This document shows, piece after piece, positions 48,570-57,849 of a stretch of 64,000 nucleotides of DNA. Below the pieces are notes generated by a model. The model had not been told where the DNA came from and did no database searches. It worked only from the letters and a program-made list of their open reading frames with translations. This stretch comes from Fibrobacter sp. UWR3. Its GTDB lineage: Bacteria > Fibrobacterota > Fibrobacteria > Fibrobacterales > Fibrobacteraceae. The stretch's first letter is position 1; each line of letters begins with the position of its first letter. A program made the position numbers and the translations under genes. The stretch covers positions 124,001-188,000 of the forward strand of contig NZ_FRCW01000004.1 in the NCBI RefSeq assembly GCF_900143055.1, given 5' to 3'.

Positions 48570-51251
48570 ATGTCAGAAGAATTGGTACCAGGAACGCAGT
48601 TCAAGAGCCTTATCGAAAAGGACATGCAGGATTGCTATCTCCGCTACTCCATGAGCGTCATTGTGGCGCGTGCGCTCCCGGACGCACGAGACGGCTTCAA
48701 GCCGGTGCACCGTCGCGTGATGTTCAGTATGCACAAGCTGGGCGTGGTGCCCAACAAGCCGACGGTGAAGAGCGCGCGTATCGTGGGCGACGTGATTGGT
48801 AAGTACCACCCGCATGGCGACTCCGCTGTTTACGAGACTCTCGTCCGCATGGCGCAAGATTTCTCGCTGCGTTACCCGCTGGTGTTCGGTCAGGGTAACT
48901 TCGGTAACATCGACGGCGACGGTGCCGCCGCAATGCGTTACACCGAAGCGAAGATGAACAACATGGGCGCCCTGATGCTCGAAGACCTCGAGAAGGACAC
49001 CGTGGACATGGGCCCGAACTTCGACGAAACCCTCGACGAACCGCTGGTGCTCCCGTCCGTGCTCCCGAACATGCTCGTGAACGGTACTACGGGTATCGCC
49101 GTGGGTATGGCTACCTCGATGGCCCCGCACAACCTGCGCGAAATCGCGAACGCTATCCACGCGGTGGCAGAAAACCCGGAAATTACGGGCGAAGAACTCT
49201 TGCAGTACGTTTCCGGTCCGGACTTCCCGACGGGTGCAATCATTTGCGGGCGTGCGGGTATCCGCGATGCCTACCTCACGGGCCACGGCCGCGTACGTGT
49301 GCGTGCCCGTACCGACATCGAGATTGATTCGAAGGGCAAGCCGCGCATCATCGTGACGGAAATCCCGTACATGGTGAACAAGTCCGAACTCTGCAAAAAA
49401 ATTGCGGACCTTGTTCGCGAAAAGCGCGTGGACGGCATCACCGATATCCGCGACGAATCTGCGAAGGATGTTCGCATCGTGATTGAACTCAGGCGCGATG
49501 CGGTGGGCGAGGTTGTCCTCAACAACCTGTTCAAGTACACGCAGTTGCAGACCACCTTCAGCATCTACAACCTGGCTCTCGTGAACAACTTGCCTAAGTT
49601 GTTGACTCTCAAGGACTTGGTGCAGATTTACATCGACCACCGTATGGACGTGGTGACTCGCGCTACGCAGTTCGACCTGAAGAAGGCGAAGGCCCGCCTG
49701 CACATTATCGAAGGCCTGCGCATTGCGACCCAGAACATCGACGAGGTCGTGCAGATTATCAAGTCGAGCAAGACGACCGAAATCGCGAAGCAGAACTTGC
49801 AGGAACGCTTCAGCCTCGACGAAATCCAGTCTCAGGCGATTGTCGATATGCGACTTGCCCAGTTGACGGGCCTCAACCTCGAAAAACTGGAAGCGGAATA
49901 CAACGAACTCATCGCGACGGTTGCCGACCTCGAAGATATCCTCGCCAAGCGCGAACGCCGCATTGCGATTATCCTCAAGAGGCTCGACGAGGTGGTGGAC
50001 AAGTTCGGTGACGAACGCCGCACCACCATCGGCGAATCTGTGGACGACAGTGACTACGAAGACCTGATTGCCGAAGAGGAACAGGTGATTACCTTGAGCA
50101 AGGAAGGCTACATCAAGCGCCTCCCGATTGACACCTTCAAGACCCAGAGCCGTGGCGGCAAGGGCATTATCGGTGCCGGCCTCAAGGAAGAAGACGACGT
50201 GGACCAGATCTTTACGGCAAGCACGCACAGTTACCTGCTCGTGTTTACCAACAAGGGTCGCGCCTACTGGACGAAGGTTTACCGCCTGCCCGAAGGCACG
50301 CGCAACGGCAAGGGCCGCCCGATTGTGAACTTCGTGGGCCTCACCGAAGGCGAAAAGGTTCAGGCCATTGTGCCTGTGCGCAAGTTCGGCGGTTTCTTCT
50401 GCCTCGTGTTTGCGACCAAGAAGGGTATCATCAACAAGATGGACCTTACGCTGTTCAGCCGCCCGCGCAAGGCCGGCGTGAACGCCATTACCCTCGACGA
50501 GGGTGACGAACTCGTGAAGGTGCAGCTCGTGGGCATGAGCGAAGAGGAATACAAGGCCTCGCTCAATGCGGGCGACGATCAGGCCACTGAGCTTGCCGAG
50601 GGGCCTGAGACAGAGGTTCCTGAAGCGGATGATGCCGACGATCTCGAAGGCCGCCCGATTCCGAAGGACCTGCTTATGCTTGCGACCCGCAACGGCCAGG
50701 CCGTCACGTTCCCGATTACGTGCTTCCGCCCGATGGGCCGCGGTACGCATGGTGTTCGCGGTATCAAGCTTGCCGAAGGAGACGAGGTCATTTCGCTCCT
50801 GTGGCTCAAGGAAGGCAACAAGGTGCTTACCATTACCGAGAAGGGCTACGGCAAGCGCAGTGAACCGGGCACCTACCGCGTTACCAAGCGCGGAAGCAAG
50901 GGCGTGAAGAACCTCAACGTTACCGACAAGATTGGCCCGGCCGTGTTCGTGGATAGCGTTGCCGACGATTACGACCTGATTATCACGAGTAAGGAAGGCC
51001 AGGTTATCCGCATCAAGGCCGATTCCATCCGCCTGACGGGCCGCAATGCCCAGGGCGTGAAGGCGATTAGCCTGCGTGACGGCGACATGGTGCAAGACGC
51101 CACCGCGCTTCCGAGCGTGGAAGACATCGAGCAGGATAGCGCCGAGGCGAAGGAAACCTTCGACCATGTGCAGGGTGTGGAAGTCGATGACGATTCCGTC
51201 GAGAAGGTCGACCCCGCCGATGCCGCTCCGGAAGCTCCCGCCGAAGAATAG
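48570..51251 (+). CDS. gyrA: DNA gyrase subunit A
   Basis: The 893-residue topoisomerase subunit breaks and rejoins DNA. Visible features are the winged-helix region (GFKPVHRRVMFSM), HPHGDSAVYETLVRMAQ (Ser85 and Glu89, equivalent to E. coli Ser83 and Asp87 of the quinolone region), the catalytic tyrosine in AAMRYTE (Tyr124) and the tower and coiled-coil parts. The C-terminal beta-pinwheel follows, with the GyrA box QSRGGKGI at 526-533 (consensus QRRGGKG). That box supports gyrase rather than topoisomerase IV. An acidic insert (about 670-695) and an acidic tail (EDIEQDSAEAKETFD) are present. An AGAGGA Shine-Dalgarno precedes the ATG and a terminator follows; gyrB is not nearby. Confidence 0.95.
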   Translation: MSEELVPGTQFKSLIEKDMQDCYLRYSMSVIVARALPDARDGFKPVHRRVMFSMHKLGVVPNKPTVKSARIVGDVIGKYHPHGDSAVYETLVRMAQDFSLRYPLVFGQGNFGNIDGDGAAAMRYTEAKMNNMGALMLEDLEKDTVDMGPNFDETLDEPLVLPSVLPNMLVNGTTGIAVGMATSMAPHNLREIANAIHAVAENPEITGEELLQYVSGPDFPTGAIICGRAGIRDAYLTGHGRVRVRARTDIEIDSKGKPRIIVTEIPYMVNKSELCKKIADLVREKRVDGITDIRDESAKDVRIVIELRRDAVGEVVLNNLFKYTQLQTTFSIYNLALVNNLPKLLTLKDLVQIYIDHRMDVVTRATQFDLKKAKARLHIIEGLRIATQNIDEVVQIIKSSKTTEIAKQNLQERFSLDEIQSQAIVDMRLAQLTGLNLEKLEAEYNELIATVADLEDILAKRERRIAIILKRLDEVVDKFGDERRTTIGESVDDSDYEDLIAEEEQVITLSKEGYIKRLPIDTFKTQSRGGKGIIGAGLKEEDDVDQIFTASTHSYLLVFTNKGRAYWTKVYRLPEGTRNGKGRPIVNFVGLTEGEKVQAIVPVRKFGGFFCLVFATKKGIINKMDLTLFSRPRKAGVNAITLDEGDELVKVQLVGMSEEEYKASLNAGDDQATELAEGPETEVPEADDADDLEGRPIPKDLLMLATRNGQAVTFPITCFRPMGRGTHGVRGIKLAEGDEVISLLWLKEGNKVLTITEKGYGKRSEPGTYRVTKRGSKGVKNLNVTDKIGPAVFVDSVADDYDLIITSKEGQVIRIKADSIRLTGRNAQGVKAISLRDGDMVQDATALPSVEDIEQDSAEAKETFDHVQGVEVDDDSVEKVDPADAAPEAPAEE

Positions 51252-51280
51252 CTCCGACAACACATATAACATATATTAAC

Positions 51281-51304
51281 AAAGGCGCCTCCGGGCGCCT
51301 TTTG
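51281..51304 (+). terminator. Rho-independent terminator of gyrA
   Basis: AAGGCGCC (51282-51289) and GGCGCCTT (51294-51301) form a perfect 8-bp stem with the stable loop TCCG, followed by TTT. Confidence 0.85.
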
Positions 51305-51337
51305 TCGTGAAAAAAGTTTACAAAAACTGCCCGAATT

Positions 51338-51366
51338 TTGACAAATTCTGCGTTGAAATTTACAAC
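51338..51366 (+). promoter_or_regulatory. Sigma-70-type promoter of the double xylanase gene
   Basis: TTGACA (51338-51343), a perfect -35 hexamer, and TACAAC (51361-51366) are separated by 17 bases. The leader would be about 80 bases and ends with a TAGGAG Shine-Dalgarno. An AT-rich TATAAATTATAG farther down (about 51410) is an alternative. Confidence 0.55.
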
Positions 51367-51455
51367 AACGCTTTGTTTATCTTGTGTAAAAGAAAAGAAC
51401 GTTTTCAATATAAATTATAGATAAGGGATCGCATCGATTCTTTATAGGAGTAATT

Positions 51456-53366
51456 ATGAAGAAATGTTCTTTGGCCGGTATCGGCCTTGCCATGACGCTG
51501 GGGTTAGCGGTATCGGCTTTCGCTGCTGATGCCTGCAACGACAACATGGGTCATACAGGAAACGGCTCACAAGTGAGCGGCAACAGGGTGGGGTCTATCA
51601 ATGGGACCCCTTGGGGCTACGAACAGTGGTATCAGGGTGGCAACGCCTCGATGACCTACTACAGCAATGGTACGTTCAAGGCCAACTGGAGTGGTTCTAG
51701 CGACTACCTGACTCGCGTGGGCTACCAGTACAACGGCAACGGAATCGACCACAAAACAAAGAACTTTGCGGTCGACTACAAGTATACCAAGAGCGGTAAC
51801 GCCCAGTACGGTTACATCGGCGTTTACGGCTGGACCAAGAACCCGGAAACGGAATACTACATCGTGGACGACTGGTTCAGTAAGCCGAGCGAACAGTATG
51901 TGGGTGAAAAGTTCGGCGAAATCACGGTGGATGGCGCCAAGTACTCCATCCACGCGTTCCTCCGCCAGCAGGAACCCTCCAAGTCGGGCACTTCTACGTT
52001 CGTGCAGTTCTTCAGCATTCGCGAGACTCCGCGTCAGTGTGGCCATATCGACATTTCTGCCCACTTCAAGAAGTGGGATGAACTCTTCACCGGCCAGCAG
52101 AAGCAGCTTCGCGGTTCGAAGGGCGGTGGATCTGCTTCGCTCAAGTTCGGTAACGTGACCGAAGTGATGCTCATGACCGAAGCGGGAGGCAATGCTACGG
52201 GTTCCGTGGACTACACTTACTTCAATATGGTCGACAATGCCACGTCGTCGCCGACTTCTAGCGGTTCTGCGCCGAAGTCCAGCTCATCTGTGGCAAAGTC
52301 TAGCTCTTCTCAGGGTGGTGGCCAGACGGTTGTGACTGATGTTTGCAAGGCCACAGATATGGGCCATCCTGGCAATGGCAACAATGTGAGCGGCAACAAG
52401 GTTGGCTCCATTAGTGGAACACCCTGGGGCTACGAACAGTGGTATCAGGGTGGTAACGCCTCGATGACCTACTATAACAACGGTACGTTCAAGGCCAACT
52501 GGAGTGGTTCTAGCGACTACCTGACTCGCGTGGGTTACCAGTACAACGGCAACGGAATCGACCACAAGTCGAAGAATTTTGCAGTCGATTACAAGTACAC
52601 CAAGACAGGTAACGCCCAGTACGGTTACATCGGCGTTTACGGCTGGACCAAGAACCCGGAAACGGAATACTACATCGTGGACGACTGGTTCAGTAAGCCG
52701 AACGAACAGTATGTGGGTGAAAAGTTCGGCGAAATCACGGTGGATGGCGCCAAGTACTCCATCCACGCGTTCCTCCGCCAGCAGGAACCCTCCAAGTCGG
52801 GCACTTCTACGTTCGTGCAGTTCTTCAGCATTCGCGAGACTCCGCGTCAGTGTGGCCATATCGACATTTCTGCCCACTTCAAGAAGTGGGATGAACTCTT
52901 CACCGGCCAGCAGAAGCAGCTTCGCGGTTCGAAGGGCGGTGGATCTGCTTCGCTCAAGTTCGGTAACGTGACCGAAGTGATGCTCATGACCGAAGCGGGT
53001 GGCAATGCTACGGGTTCCGTGGACTACACCTACTTCGACATGACCGACAAGTACGAGGCTCCGAAGTCCAGTTCTTCTATTGCCAAGTCCAGCTCCAGCG
53101 GTAGCGCTAAATCCAGTTCTAGCCGCGGCGGGTGGAACTGGGACCGCAGCAGTAGCGCTACAGATGCTCTCCCGTTCATGACCCAGGCTCTCGCGACTAT
53201 GGATGGTCAGTTCATGGTGTTCGACATGCAGGGCCGCACTCTTGGCGCAATTGATGTGCCGGCCGGTTCTACGGTTGCATCTGCCGTCAAGGCGAAGTTC
53301 AAGAATACGGGCATCTACCTTGTGAAGCAGGGCAAGACCTTCCTCCGCGTGAAGGTGACTCCGTAA
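51456..53366 (+). CDS. xynC: Endo-1,4-beta-xylanase with two near-identical GH11 domains (XynC-like)
   Basis: The 636-residue enzyme has a signal peptide (LAMTLGLAVSAFA) and two GH11 jelly-roll domains (about 25-255 and 300-525). A serine linker joins them; a second serine linker and a C-terminal domain (FMVFDMQGRTLGAIDV to LRVKVTP) follow. Each domain has the nucleophile Glu in NPETEYYIVDDW (Glu133, Glu404) and the acid/base Glu in MTEAGGNATGS (Glu242, Glu513). The architecture is that of F. succinogenes XynC. The domains are almost identical at DNA level with an 813-base offset, suggesting recent duplication or gene conversion. A TAGGAG Shine-Dalgarno precedes the start. A second GH11 gene follows with its own promoter region. 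Confidence 0.93.
   Translation: MKKCSLAGIGLAMTLGLAVSAFAADACNDNMGHTGNGSQVSGNRVGSINGTPWGYEQWYQGGNASMTYYSNGTFKANWSGSSDYLTRVGYQYNGNGIDHKTKNFAVDYKYTKSGNAQYGYIGVYGWTKNPETEYYIVDDWFSKPSEQYVGEKFGEITVDGAKYSIHAFLRQQEPSKSGTSTFVQFFSIRETPRQCGHIDISAHFKKWDELFTGQQKQLRGSKGGGSASLKFGNVTEVMLMTEAGGNATGSVDYTYFNMVDNATSSPTSSGSAPKSSSSVAKSSSSQGGGQTVVTDVCKATDMGHPGNGNNVSGNKVGSISGTPWGYEQWYQGGNASMTYYNNGTFKANWSGSSDYLTRVGYQYNGNGIDHKSKNFAVDYKYTKTGNAQYGYIGVYGWTKNPETEYYIVDDWFSKPNEQYVGEKFGEITVDGAKYSIHAFLRQQEPSKSGTSTFVQFFSIRETPRQCGHIDISAHFKKWDELFTGQQKQLRGSKGGGSASLKFGNVTEVMLMTEAGGNATGSVDYTYFDMTDKYEAPKSSSSIAKSSSSGSAKSSSSRGGWNWDRSSSATDALPFMTQALATMDGQFMVFDMQGRTLGAIDVPAGSTVASAVKAKFKNTGIYLVKQGKTFLRVKVTP
51541..52225 (+). repeat. First copy of the internal 813-bp-offset GH11 repeat
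   Basis: The segment encodes GH11 domain 1 and matches 52354-53038 at a constant offset of 813 bases. Long stretches are identical, with only scattered differences (for example GAGC versus GAAC in KPSEQ/KPNEQ). Confidence 0.8.
52354..53038 (+). repeat. Second copy of the internal GH11 repeat
   Basis: This is the domain 2 copy of the direct repeat at 51541-52225. The offset of 813 bases equals 271 codons, so unequal crossing-over would keep the frame while changing the number of catalytic domains. Confidence 0.8.
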
Positions 53367-53555
53367 AAAACGCTTAATCTTCAGATACTCCTGAACGAGA
53401 TTCCCTGCGAAAGTGGGGAATTTTCGCTAAAAACGGCAATTTTTTGCTCGTTGCGCGTTGTTTTTTGCAACAACGCCTTTTTATTGATTGTATTCCAATT
53501 TGGAGTGTACAGATATATCTTTAGGGCAGAAACCTAAACATTCAGGAGTTAGAAA

Positions 53556-55283
53556 ATGAATAGGAGCTTTAATAAAATTATCAAGATGGGGATTGCCATA
53601 GCAGCAATTTCGTCATCCATTTCCTGGGGGCAGACTACCCTTAACTGCTCTAATGGCACGTCCCAGAAGTTTGGTAGCGGCTCTGGCTATGATTACGAAC
53701 TCTGGAGCCAGAATGGTGCCGGTAACGCAACTATGACGCTTCACCCAAGCACCGAAAATGGTGGTGCTTTCGAAGTTGAGTGGAGTGGTACTATCAATAT
53801 GTTGGCCCGTTCCGGAAAGCGTTGGGGGTCTAACTCCAATGTTACCGTACAGAATGTGGGTAATATTACCGCCGAATTTGATGTGGAATGGAGCTCCTCC
53901 GACAACGTGAAATATGTCAGTGTCTATGGTTGGGGCTATTACGACCAGCAGGACATTCCCAGTGGTTTCAGCAATGAAATTGAATACTACATTGTCCAGG
54001 ATCGCGGAAGCTACAATCCTACCTCAGGCGGTAAAAAGTTTGGGTCTGCAACTATTGATGGTATTAGCTACGATTTCTATACGACCGACCGTATTCAGCA
54101 ACCTTCTCTTTCGGGCACCAGCACCTTTAAGCAGTATTGGTCCATCCCGTCGAATCCGAGCCAGCATCGCACCAAGGGTACCATTTCTATTTCCAAGCAC
54201 TTCAGCGAATGGGCTAAAGCGGGTATGAAGATGGGTAGACTGTATGAAGTTGCTTCCATGAAAATTGAATCCTACACCGGAAATACGGGCTCTGCAAGGG
54301 GTTATGCTAAAGTTAAGAAGAACCTGCTGAAAATTGGTGGCAGTGCCGATGAACTTGCCCTCAATGTAACTGCATCTCCGGCTGCTGCAGGTACTGTGAC
54401 AAAGAGCCCGAGCGCTAACTATTATGCTCCCAAGACAACTGTTCAGCTCACCGCCAAAGCTAACGAAGGCTGGAAGTTTGTGGGTTGGGAAGGTGCTGTT
54501 ACCGGCACTACCGAAACCATTTCTGTAACCATGGACAAGGAAAAGGATGTGGTCGCCAAGTTTGAATTGGTCGGCGAAACCACAGTGAACCTTCTTAAGG
54601 ATGGTGATTTCCCGAGCGGCAACGTGATTTCTACAAGCCAAGATGCATCTTGGTTCCTGGGTCAGGGTACAAACTGGGGTAACTCTGCTGCAAAGACATC
54701 TGTTTCTGGTGGCACGGCTACGGTAGACGTTACCACTATTGGTACAGAAAGTTACCAGCCGCAGCTTGTTCAGTACAATCTGGCTCTTGATAAGGGCATG
54801 AAGTACAAGTTGTCCTTTAAGGCTAGCGCTGATGTAGATCGCAAGATTGAAGTTAATTTCCAACAATCCGTAGACCCCTGGGGTGCATACGCCACTAAGG
54901 AATTTGACATCACCACTACGGAACAGGAATACACATTTATCTTTGCTATGGAAGAAGATTCTGATGATGCCGCTCAGTTTGCCATCAATTTGGGACAAGC
55001 TACAGGTACAGTCAAGATTAGTGACGTCAAGCTGGTGTTCACCACTGCTGAACCGGGTTCCGAAGGTGGTGAAGGCACGACTGTGATTGCCCGACCGGTC
55101 AGCATGAACAACATCGCCCGTACCGTGCAGGTGTTCGACATGCAGGGCAAGTCCCTCGGCAAGGTGGAAATCTCCGCTGGCACGAGCGTTAACGAGGCTA
55201 TCGCCGCCAAGTTCCAGAAGTCCGGCATCTACATGGTGAAGGATATCCAGGGCTTCAAGAAGGTGCGCGTCATTAACCGCTAG
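53556..55283 (+). CDS. GH11 endo-xylanase with InlB-like repeat, CBM4/9-type module and C-terminal sorting-like domain
   Basis: The 575-residue enzyme has a signal peptide (MGIAIAAISSSISWGQ). The GH11 domain (about 27-265) shows nucleophile region NEIEYYIVQD and acid/base region MKIESYTGNTGSARG. A divergent InlB B-repeat-like module follows (about 270-345, LNVTASPAAAGTVTKSP; GWKFVGWEGAVTG). Next is a carbohydrate-binding-module-like beta-sandwich (about 348-500, LLKDGDFPSGN; KYKLSFKASADVDRKIEVNF), then the C-terminal domain VQVFDMQGKSLGKVEISAG, similar to the end of the preceding xylanase. It is single-domain GH11, unlike the previous gene. The leader has TATATCTTTAGGG and a CAGGAG Shine-Dalgarno. 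Confidence 0.88.
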   Translation: MNRSFNKIIKMGIAIAAISSSISWGQTTLNCSNGTSQKFGSGSGYDYELWSQNGAGNATMTLHPSTENGGAFEVEWSGTINMLARSGKRWGSNSNVTVQNVGNITAEFDVEWSSSDNVKYVSVYGWGYYDQQDIPSGFSNEIEYYIVQDRGSYNPTSGGKKFGSATIDGISYDFYTTDRIQQPSLSGTSTFKQYWSIPSNPSQHRTKGTISISKHFSEWAKAGMKMGRLYEVASMKIESYTGNTGSARGYAKVKKNLLKIGGSADELALNVTASPAAAGTVTKSPSANYYAPKTTVQLTAKANEGWKFVGWEGAVTGTTETISVTMDKEKDVVAKFELVGETTVNLLKDGDFPSGNVISTSQDASWFLGQGTNWGNSAAKTSVSGGTATVDVTTIGTESYQPQLVQYNLALDKGMKYKLSFKASADVDRKIEVNFQQSVDPWGAYATKEFDITTTEQEYTFIFAMEEDSDDAAQFAINLGQATGTVKISDVKLVFTTAEPGSEGGEGTTVIARPVSMNNIARTVQVFDMQGKSLGKVEISAGTSVNEAIAAKFQKSGIYMVKDIQGFKKVRVINR

Positions 55284-55288
55284 CAGAT

Positions 55289-55352
55289 GTCATTCCCGCG
55301 AAGGCGGGGATCTTCTCAAGTTCTTTTTTATCCCCGCCTTGTGGCGGGGATA
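55289..55352. repeat. Intergenic double-hairpin repeat after the second xylanase gene
   Basis: GTCATTCCCGC starts the element and its right half ATCCCCGCC-TTGT-GGCGGGGAT is a perfect hairpin followed by a T-rich tract. It is the same class as 27020-27092 and probably serves as the transcription terminator of the xylanase gene. Confidence 0.7.
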
Positions 55353-55470
55353 TATTTTTTTAGCACCGTAAGGTGTGCTCAAAGACACTTGTGTCGCATT
55401 TCCCTATTGACTAGCCCCCCTCTAAAAGTTAAATTAAGTCTAGTAGATTTTTTTATTGCGAGGTTTATCT

Positions 55471-56487
55471 GTGAAAAAGATATCCGTTTTTGCCCTGGCG
55501 TTTTTCGCCATTTTTGCTTTGGCTTCCTTCGGGTTTGCCTACGACCTGACCGGTAACGGTTACGGTGCAGTGCAGAAGGCCCGTCCCTCCATCGCCTTCG
55601 TGCTCACCACGTGGGAAAAGAAGGGCGCGGAAGTCACTACCGAGGTGACCCACTCCGAAAGCGAGGAAACTGTTTCGGAAAGTTCTGCCGAAGACGAATC
55701 GGGCAAGTCCACCAAGGCACGTGCAAAGACGACTGCAGTAACGACCGAGGCAACCTACAGCGAGGATATCTGGACAAAGATTCCCGACGCTCAGATTGTC
55801 GACAAGTTCCAGCAGCAGTTCGTGAAGCAGCAGTTCAACGTGAAGTCTTCCGACATGGCCCGCAACATTGCCCTGGCGCCCTCGCTTGCAAAGACCGGCG
55901 TTAACCCTTCTGACCGCGCTGCCGTCAAGAAGTATGCCGAGAAGGAAGGCGTAAATTTCGTTGCCCGCGGTGAAGTCGCGGTGACCAGCTACATGAAGGT
56001 GAAGGGCAACAAGATTAAGGCCTCGCTCCAGATTGGGGTCGAGGTTATCGATGTGAATTCGGGCGAGGTGATTGCCGCGTTCTCGAACGGCGTGCATACC
56101 GTTGCCACAAGCAAGGAAGTTGCCCGCAATGGCGGCATCAACAAGGCTGCCGTCATTGCTGCCCGCACGCTTTCGGAACAGGTGATGGAAGCCTGGATCA
56201 ATGCGGCCGACAACGGCTCGCAGTTTGTGGTGGAACTCCGCAAGATGAAGTCCGCCCGCAGCCAGAAGATTCCGTTCGAGAAGGCGCTCAAGGGCGTCGT
56301 TACCATCAATTCGCAGACCCAGCCCGCAAAGGATGTGGTGACCTACTCCGTGACGTTCAAGGGGTCTAAGGGCGATCTTGGCACGGCGATTCTCGAGGCG
56401 ATTGGCGACAAGCCCGGTTTCGACGAGAAGTCCTTCGACGGTCCGCATGATATCGACGGTAAGGTTGTTTTTGAATTCTTGAAGTAG
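55471..56487 (+). CDS. Exported protein of the CsgG-like envelope operon
   Basis: The 338-residue protein starts with GTG: GCGAGG lies eight bases before GTG-AAA-AAG and the signal peptide (KKISVFALAFFAIFALASFGFA) begins there. A Ser/Glu/Thr-rich segment (about 45-85) is followed by an alpha/beta region (FQQQFVKQQFNVKSSD; VKKYAEKEGVNFVARGEVAV; KASLQIGVEVIDVNSGEVIAAFSNG; RTLSEQVMEAWI). Its pattern resembles the CsgG/FlgT-like fold that samples a target name or state in envelope assembly proteins. The fold assignment is inference. It is followed by a CsgG-like lipoprotein and a beta-barrel protein in the same direction. Confidence 0.75.
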   Translation: MKKISVFALAFFAIFALASFGFAYDLTGNGYGAVQKARPSIAFVLTTWEKKGAEVTTEVTHSESEETVSESSAEDESGKSTKARAKTTAVTTEATYSEDIWTKIPDAQIVDKFQQQFVKQQFNVKSSDMARNIALAPSLAKTGVNPSDRAAVKKYAEKEGVNFVARGEVAVTSYMKVKGNKIKASLQIGVEVIDVNSGEVIAAFSNGVHTVATSKEVARNGGINKAAVIAARTLSEQVMEAWINAADNGSQFVVELRKMKSARSQKIPFEKALKGVVTINSQTQPAKDVVTYSVTFKGSKGDLGTAILEAIGDKPGFDEKSFDGPHDIDGKVVFEFLK

Positions 56488-56523
56488 GCGAGCGAGCCTG
56501 ACTTGCAAAGGAGTTTTTAAATA

Positions 56524-57786
56524 ATGAAGAAGATTTGGCTTTCCGCAATCGCTTCCGCTGCGTTTGTGTTTATGTCGTGCGCCTCTTCTGGCCCGCACGT
56601 GGATGCCTTTAACCGCGCGCAGAAGGCGTACAATGACGGCAAGGACGACAAGGCTATTGCCGAGGCTCTCGAGGCCCTGAAAATCAAGCCCGACTACAAG
56701 CCCGCCATCGAGTTTTTGAACAAGACGTTCGACGACGTGATTGCCGCAAAGAACGATACGATTGCGATGTTCAAGAAGCGCGACGACCCGAACCCCAAGC
56801 GCTGGGACAAGATCGTGTTTATGGAAGAGCAGAAGGCCGATTACGCGAAGCAGCTCAAGTTGATTGCCCGCCGTAACGACAAGATTAAGTTGAGCGTGGA
56901 TGTCGACCCCGAAGATATCAAGGTCGCCCGCGACAGTGCCGCCGCATCGCACTATGCCGCAGGTCTCGAAAAGATGAACGGGCGAGGCAAGGCTGCCCAG
57001 CAGGAAGCCGCAGTCCACTTCCGCAAGGCGTTCACCTACCATGCTGACTACGAAGATTCCAAGCAGCTCTATGCGGAATGCAAGAAGCGCGGCACGGTGC
57101 GCGTAGCGGTTGACCCGTTCAACAACGACTACAGTGGCCGCATGGATGCTGCCCTGATTGCCGAACTCCAGAAGAACAAGGAAGCTTCCGAGTTCCTTCA
57201 GTTCTTGACCCGTGCCGACCTGGACCGCATTCTCGAAGAGCAGACGCTTGCTTCTTCGGGCGATTTCAAGGAAGGCGAGGGCGATGAAATGATGGGCAAT
57301 CTCCGTACCGCGGAATTCCTCATCGCGGGTTCCATCGAGAAGCACGTGTGTTCCGACGACGAAAGTGCGGTGGAACGCGACCGTGAAGAGAAGGAAAATG
57401 CCGCCCGAGTGAAGGTCGGCAGCCACCAGGAATGTGAAAGGCTCAAAAACGGTAAGCGCCGTTGTTACGACGTGAACGACTACGCTAATGTGTATGCCAC
57501 AATCATTACCGACTCGCTCACGAAGAAGGCCTCGACCTCTGGCTTTATCCAGATTCTCGACTTCAAGACGGGCGAAGTCAAGAAGAAAACCGACGTGCGC
57601 GTAGGCGTGATGTCGTCGGGTATAGTGGCGGGCTGTTCCGGCGACCCGCGTGCGTACAAGCCCATCTGCAAGCACACCGAAATCACACTCCGCTCTTGCA
57701 GCGAGATGAACGACCAGATGACGGTCGATTTTGCCCGCAAGGCCGTGGCCGAGATAACTAAAGTTACCAAGGAACTGACCAAGTAG
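56524..57786 (+). CDS. CsgG-like lipoprotein with N-terminal helical repeats
   Basis: The 420-residue lipoprotein has lipobox FMSC (about residue 19). TPR-like helices follow (about 25-190: AFNRAQKAYNDGKDDKAIAEALEALKIK; AVHFRKAFTYHADYEDSKQLYAEC). The C-terminal domain has the CsgG outline: VRVAVDPFNND, FLQFLTRADLDRILEEQTLASSG (cf. the ERxxLxxILxEQ signature), MGNLRTAEFLIAGSIE and IQILDFKTGEVKKKTDV. CsgG proteins form outer-membrane secretion channels for curli; here no curli subunit is seen. Two cysteine pairs (HVCS; CERL; RRCY; GCSG) may form disulfides. It lies 36 bases after the previous gene with an AAAGGAG Shine-Dalgarno. Confidence 0.8.
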   Translation: MKKIWLSAIASAAFVFMSCASSGPHVDAFNRAQKAYNDGKDDKAIAEALEALKIKPDYKPAIEFLNKTFDDVIAAKNDTIAMFKKRDDPNPKRWDKIVFMEEQKADYAKQLKLIARRNDKIKLSVDVDPEDIKVARDSAAASHYAAGLEKMNGRGKAAQQEAAVHFRKAFTYHADYEDSKQLYAECKKRGTVRVAVDPFNNDYSGRMDAALIAELQKNKEASEFLQFLTRADLDRILEEQTLASSGDFKEGEGDEMMGNLRTAEFLIAGSIEKHVCSDDESAVERDREEKENAARVKVGSHQECERLKNGKRRCYDVNDYANVYATIITDSLTKKASTSGFIQILDFKTGEVKKKTDVRVGVMSSGIVAGCSGDPRAYKPICKHTEITLRSCSEMNDQMTVDFARKAVAEITKVTKELTK

Positions 57787-57849
57787 TGCGGTTCGGGGTA
57801 GATTATTTCTAAATTTTGATAAATAACACCTATATAAGGAGAAAATCCG

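Noticed and set aside
48573-51272. Minus-strand open frame of about 899 codons opposite gyrA
   Set aside because: It mirrors gyrA exactly, has no start signal and no family resemblance; it is a codon-bias shadow.
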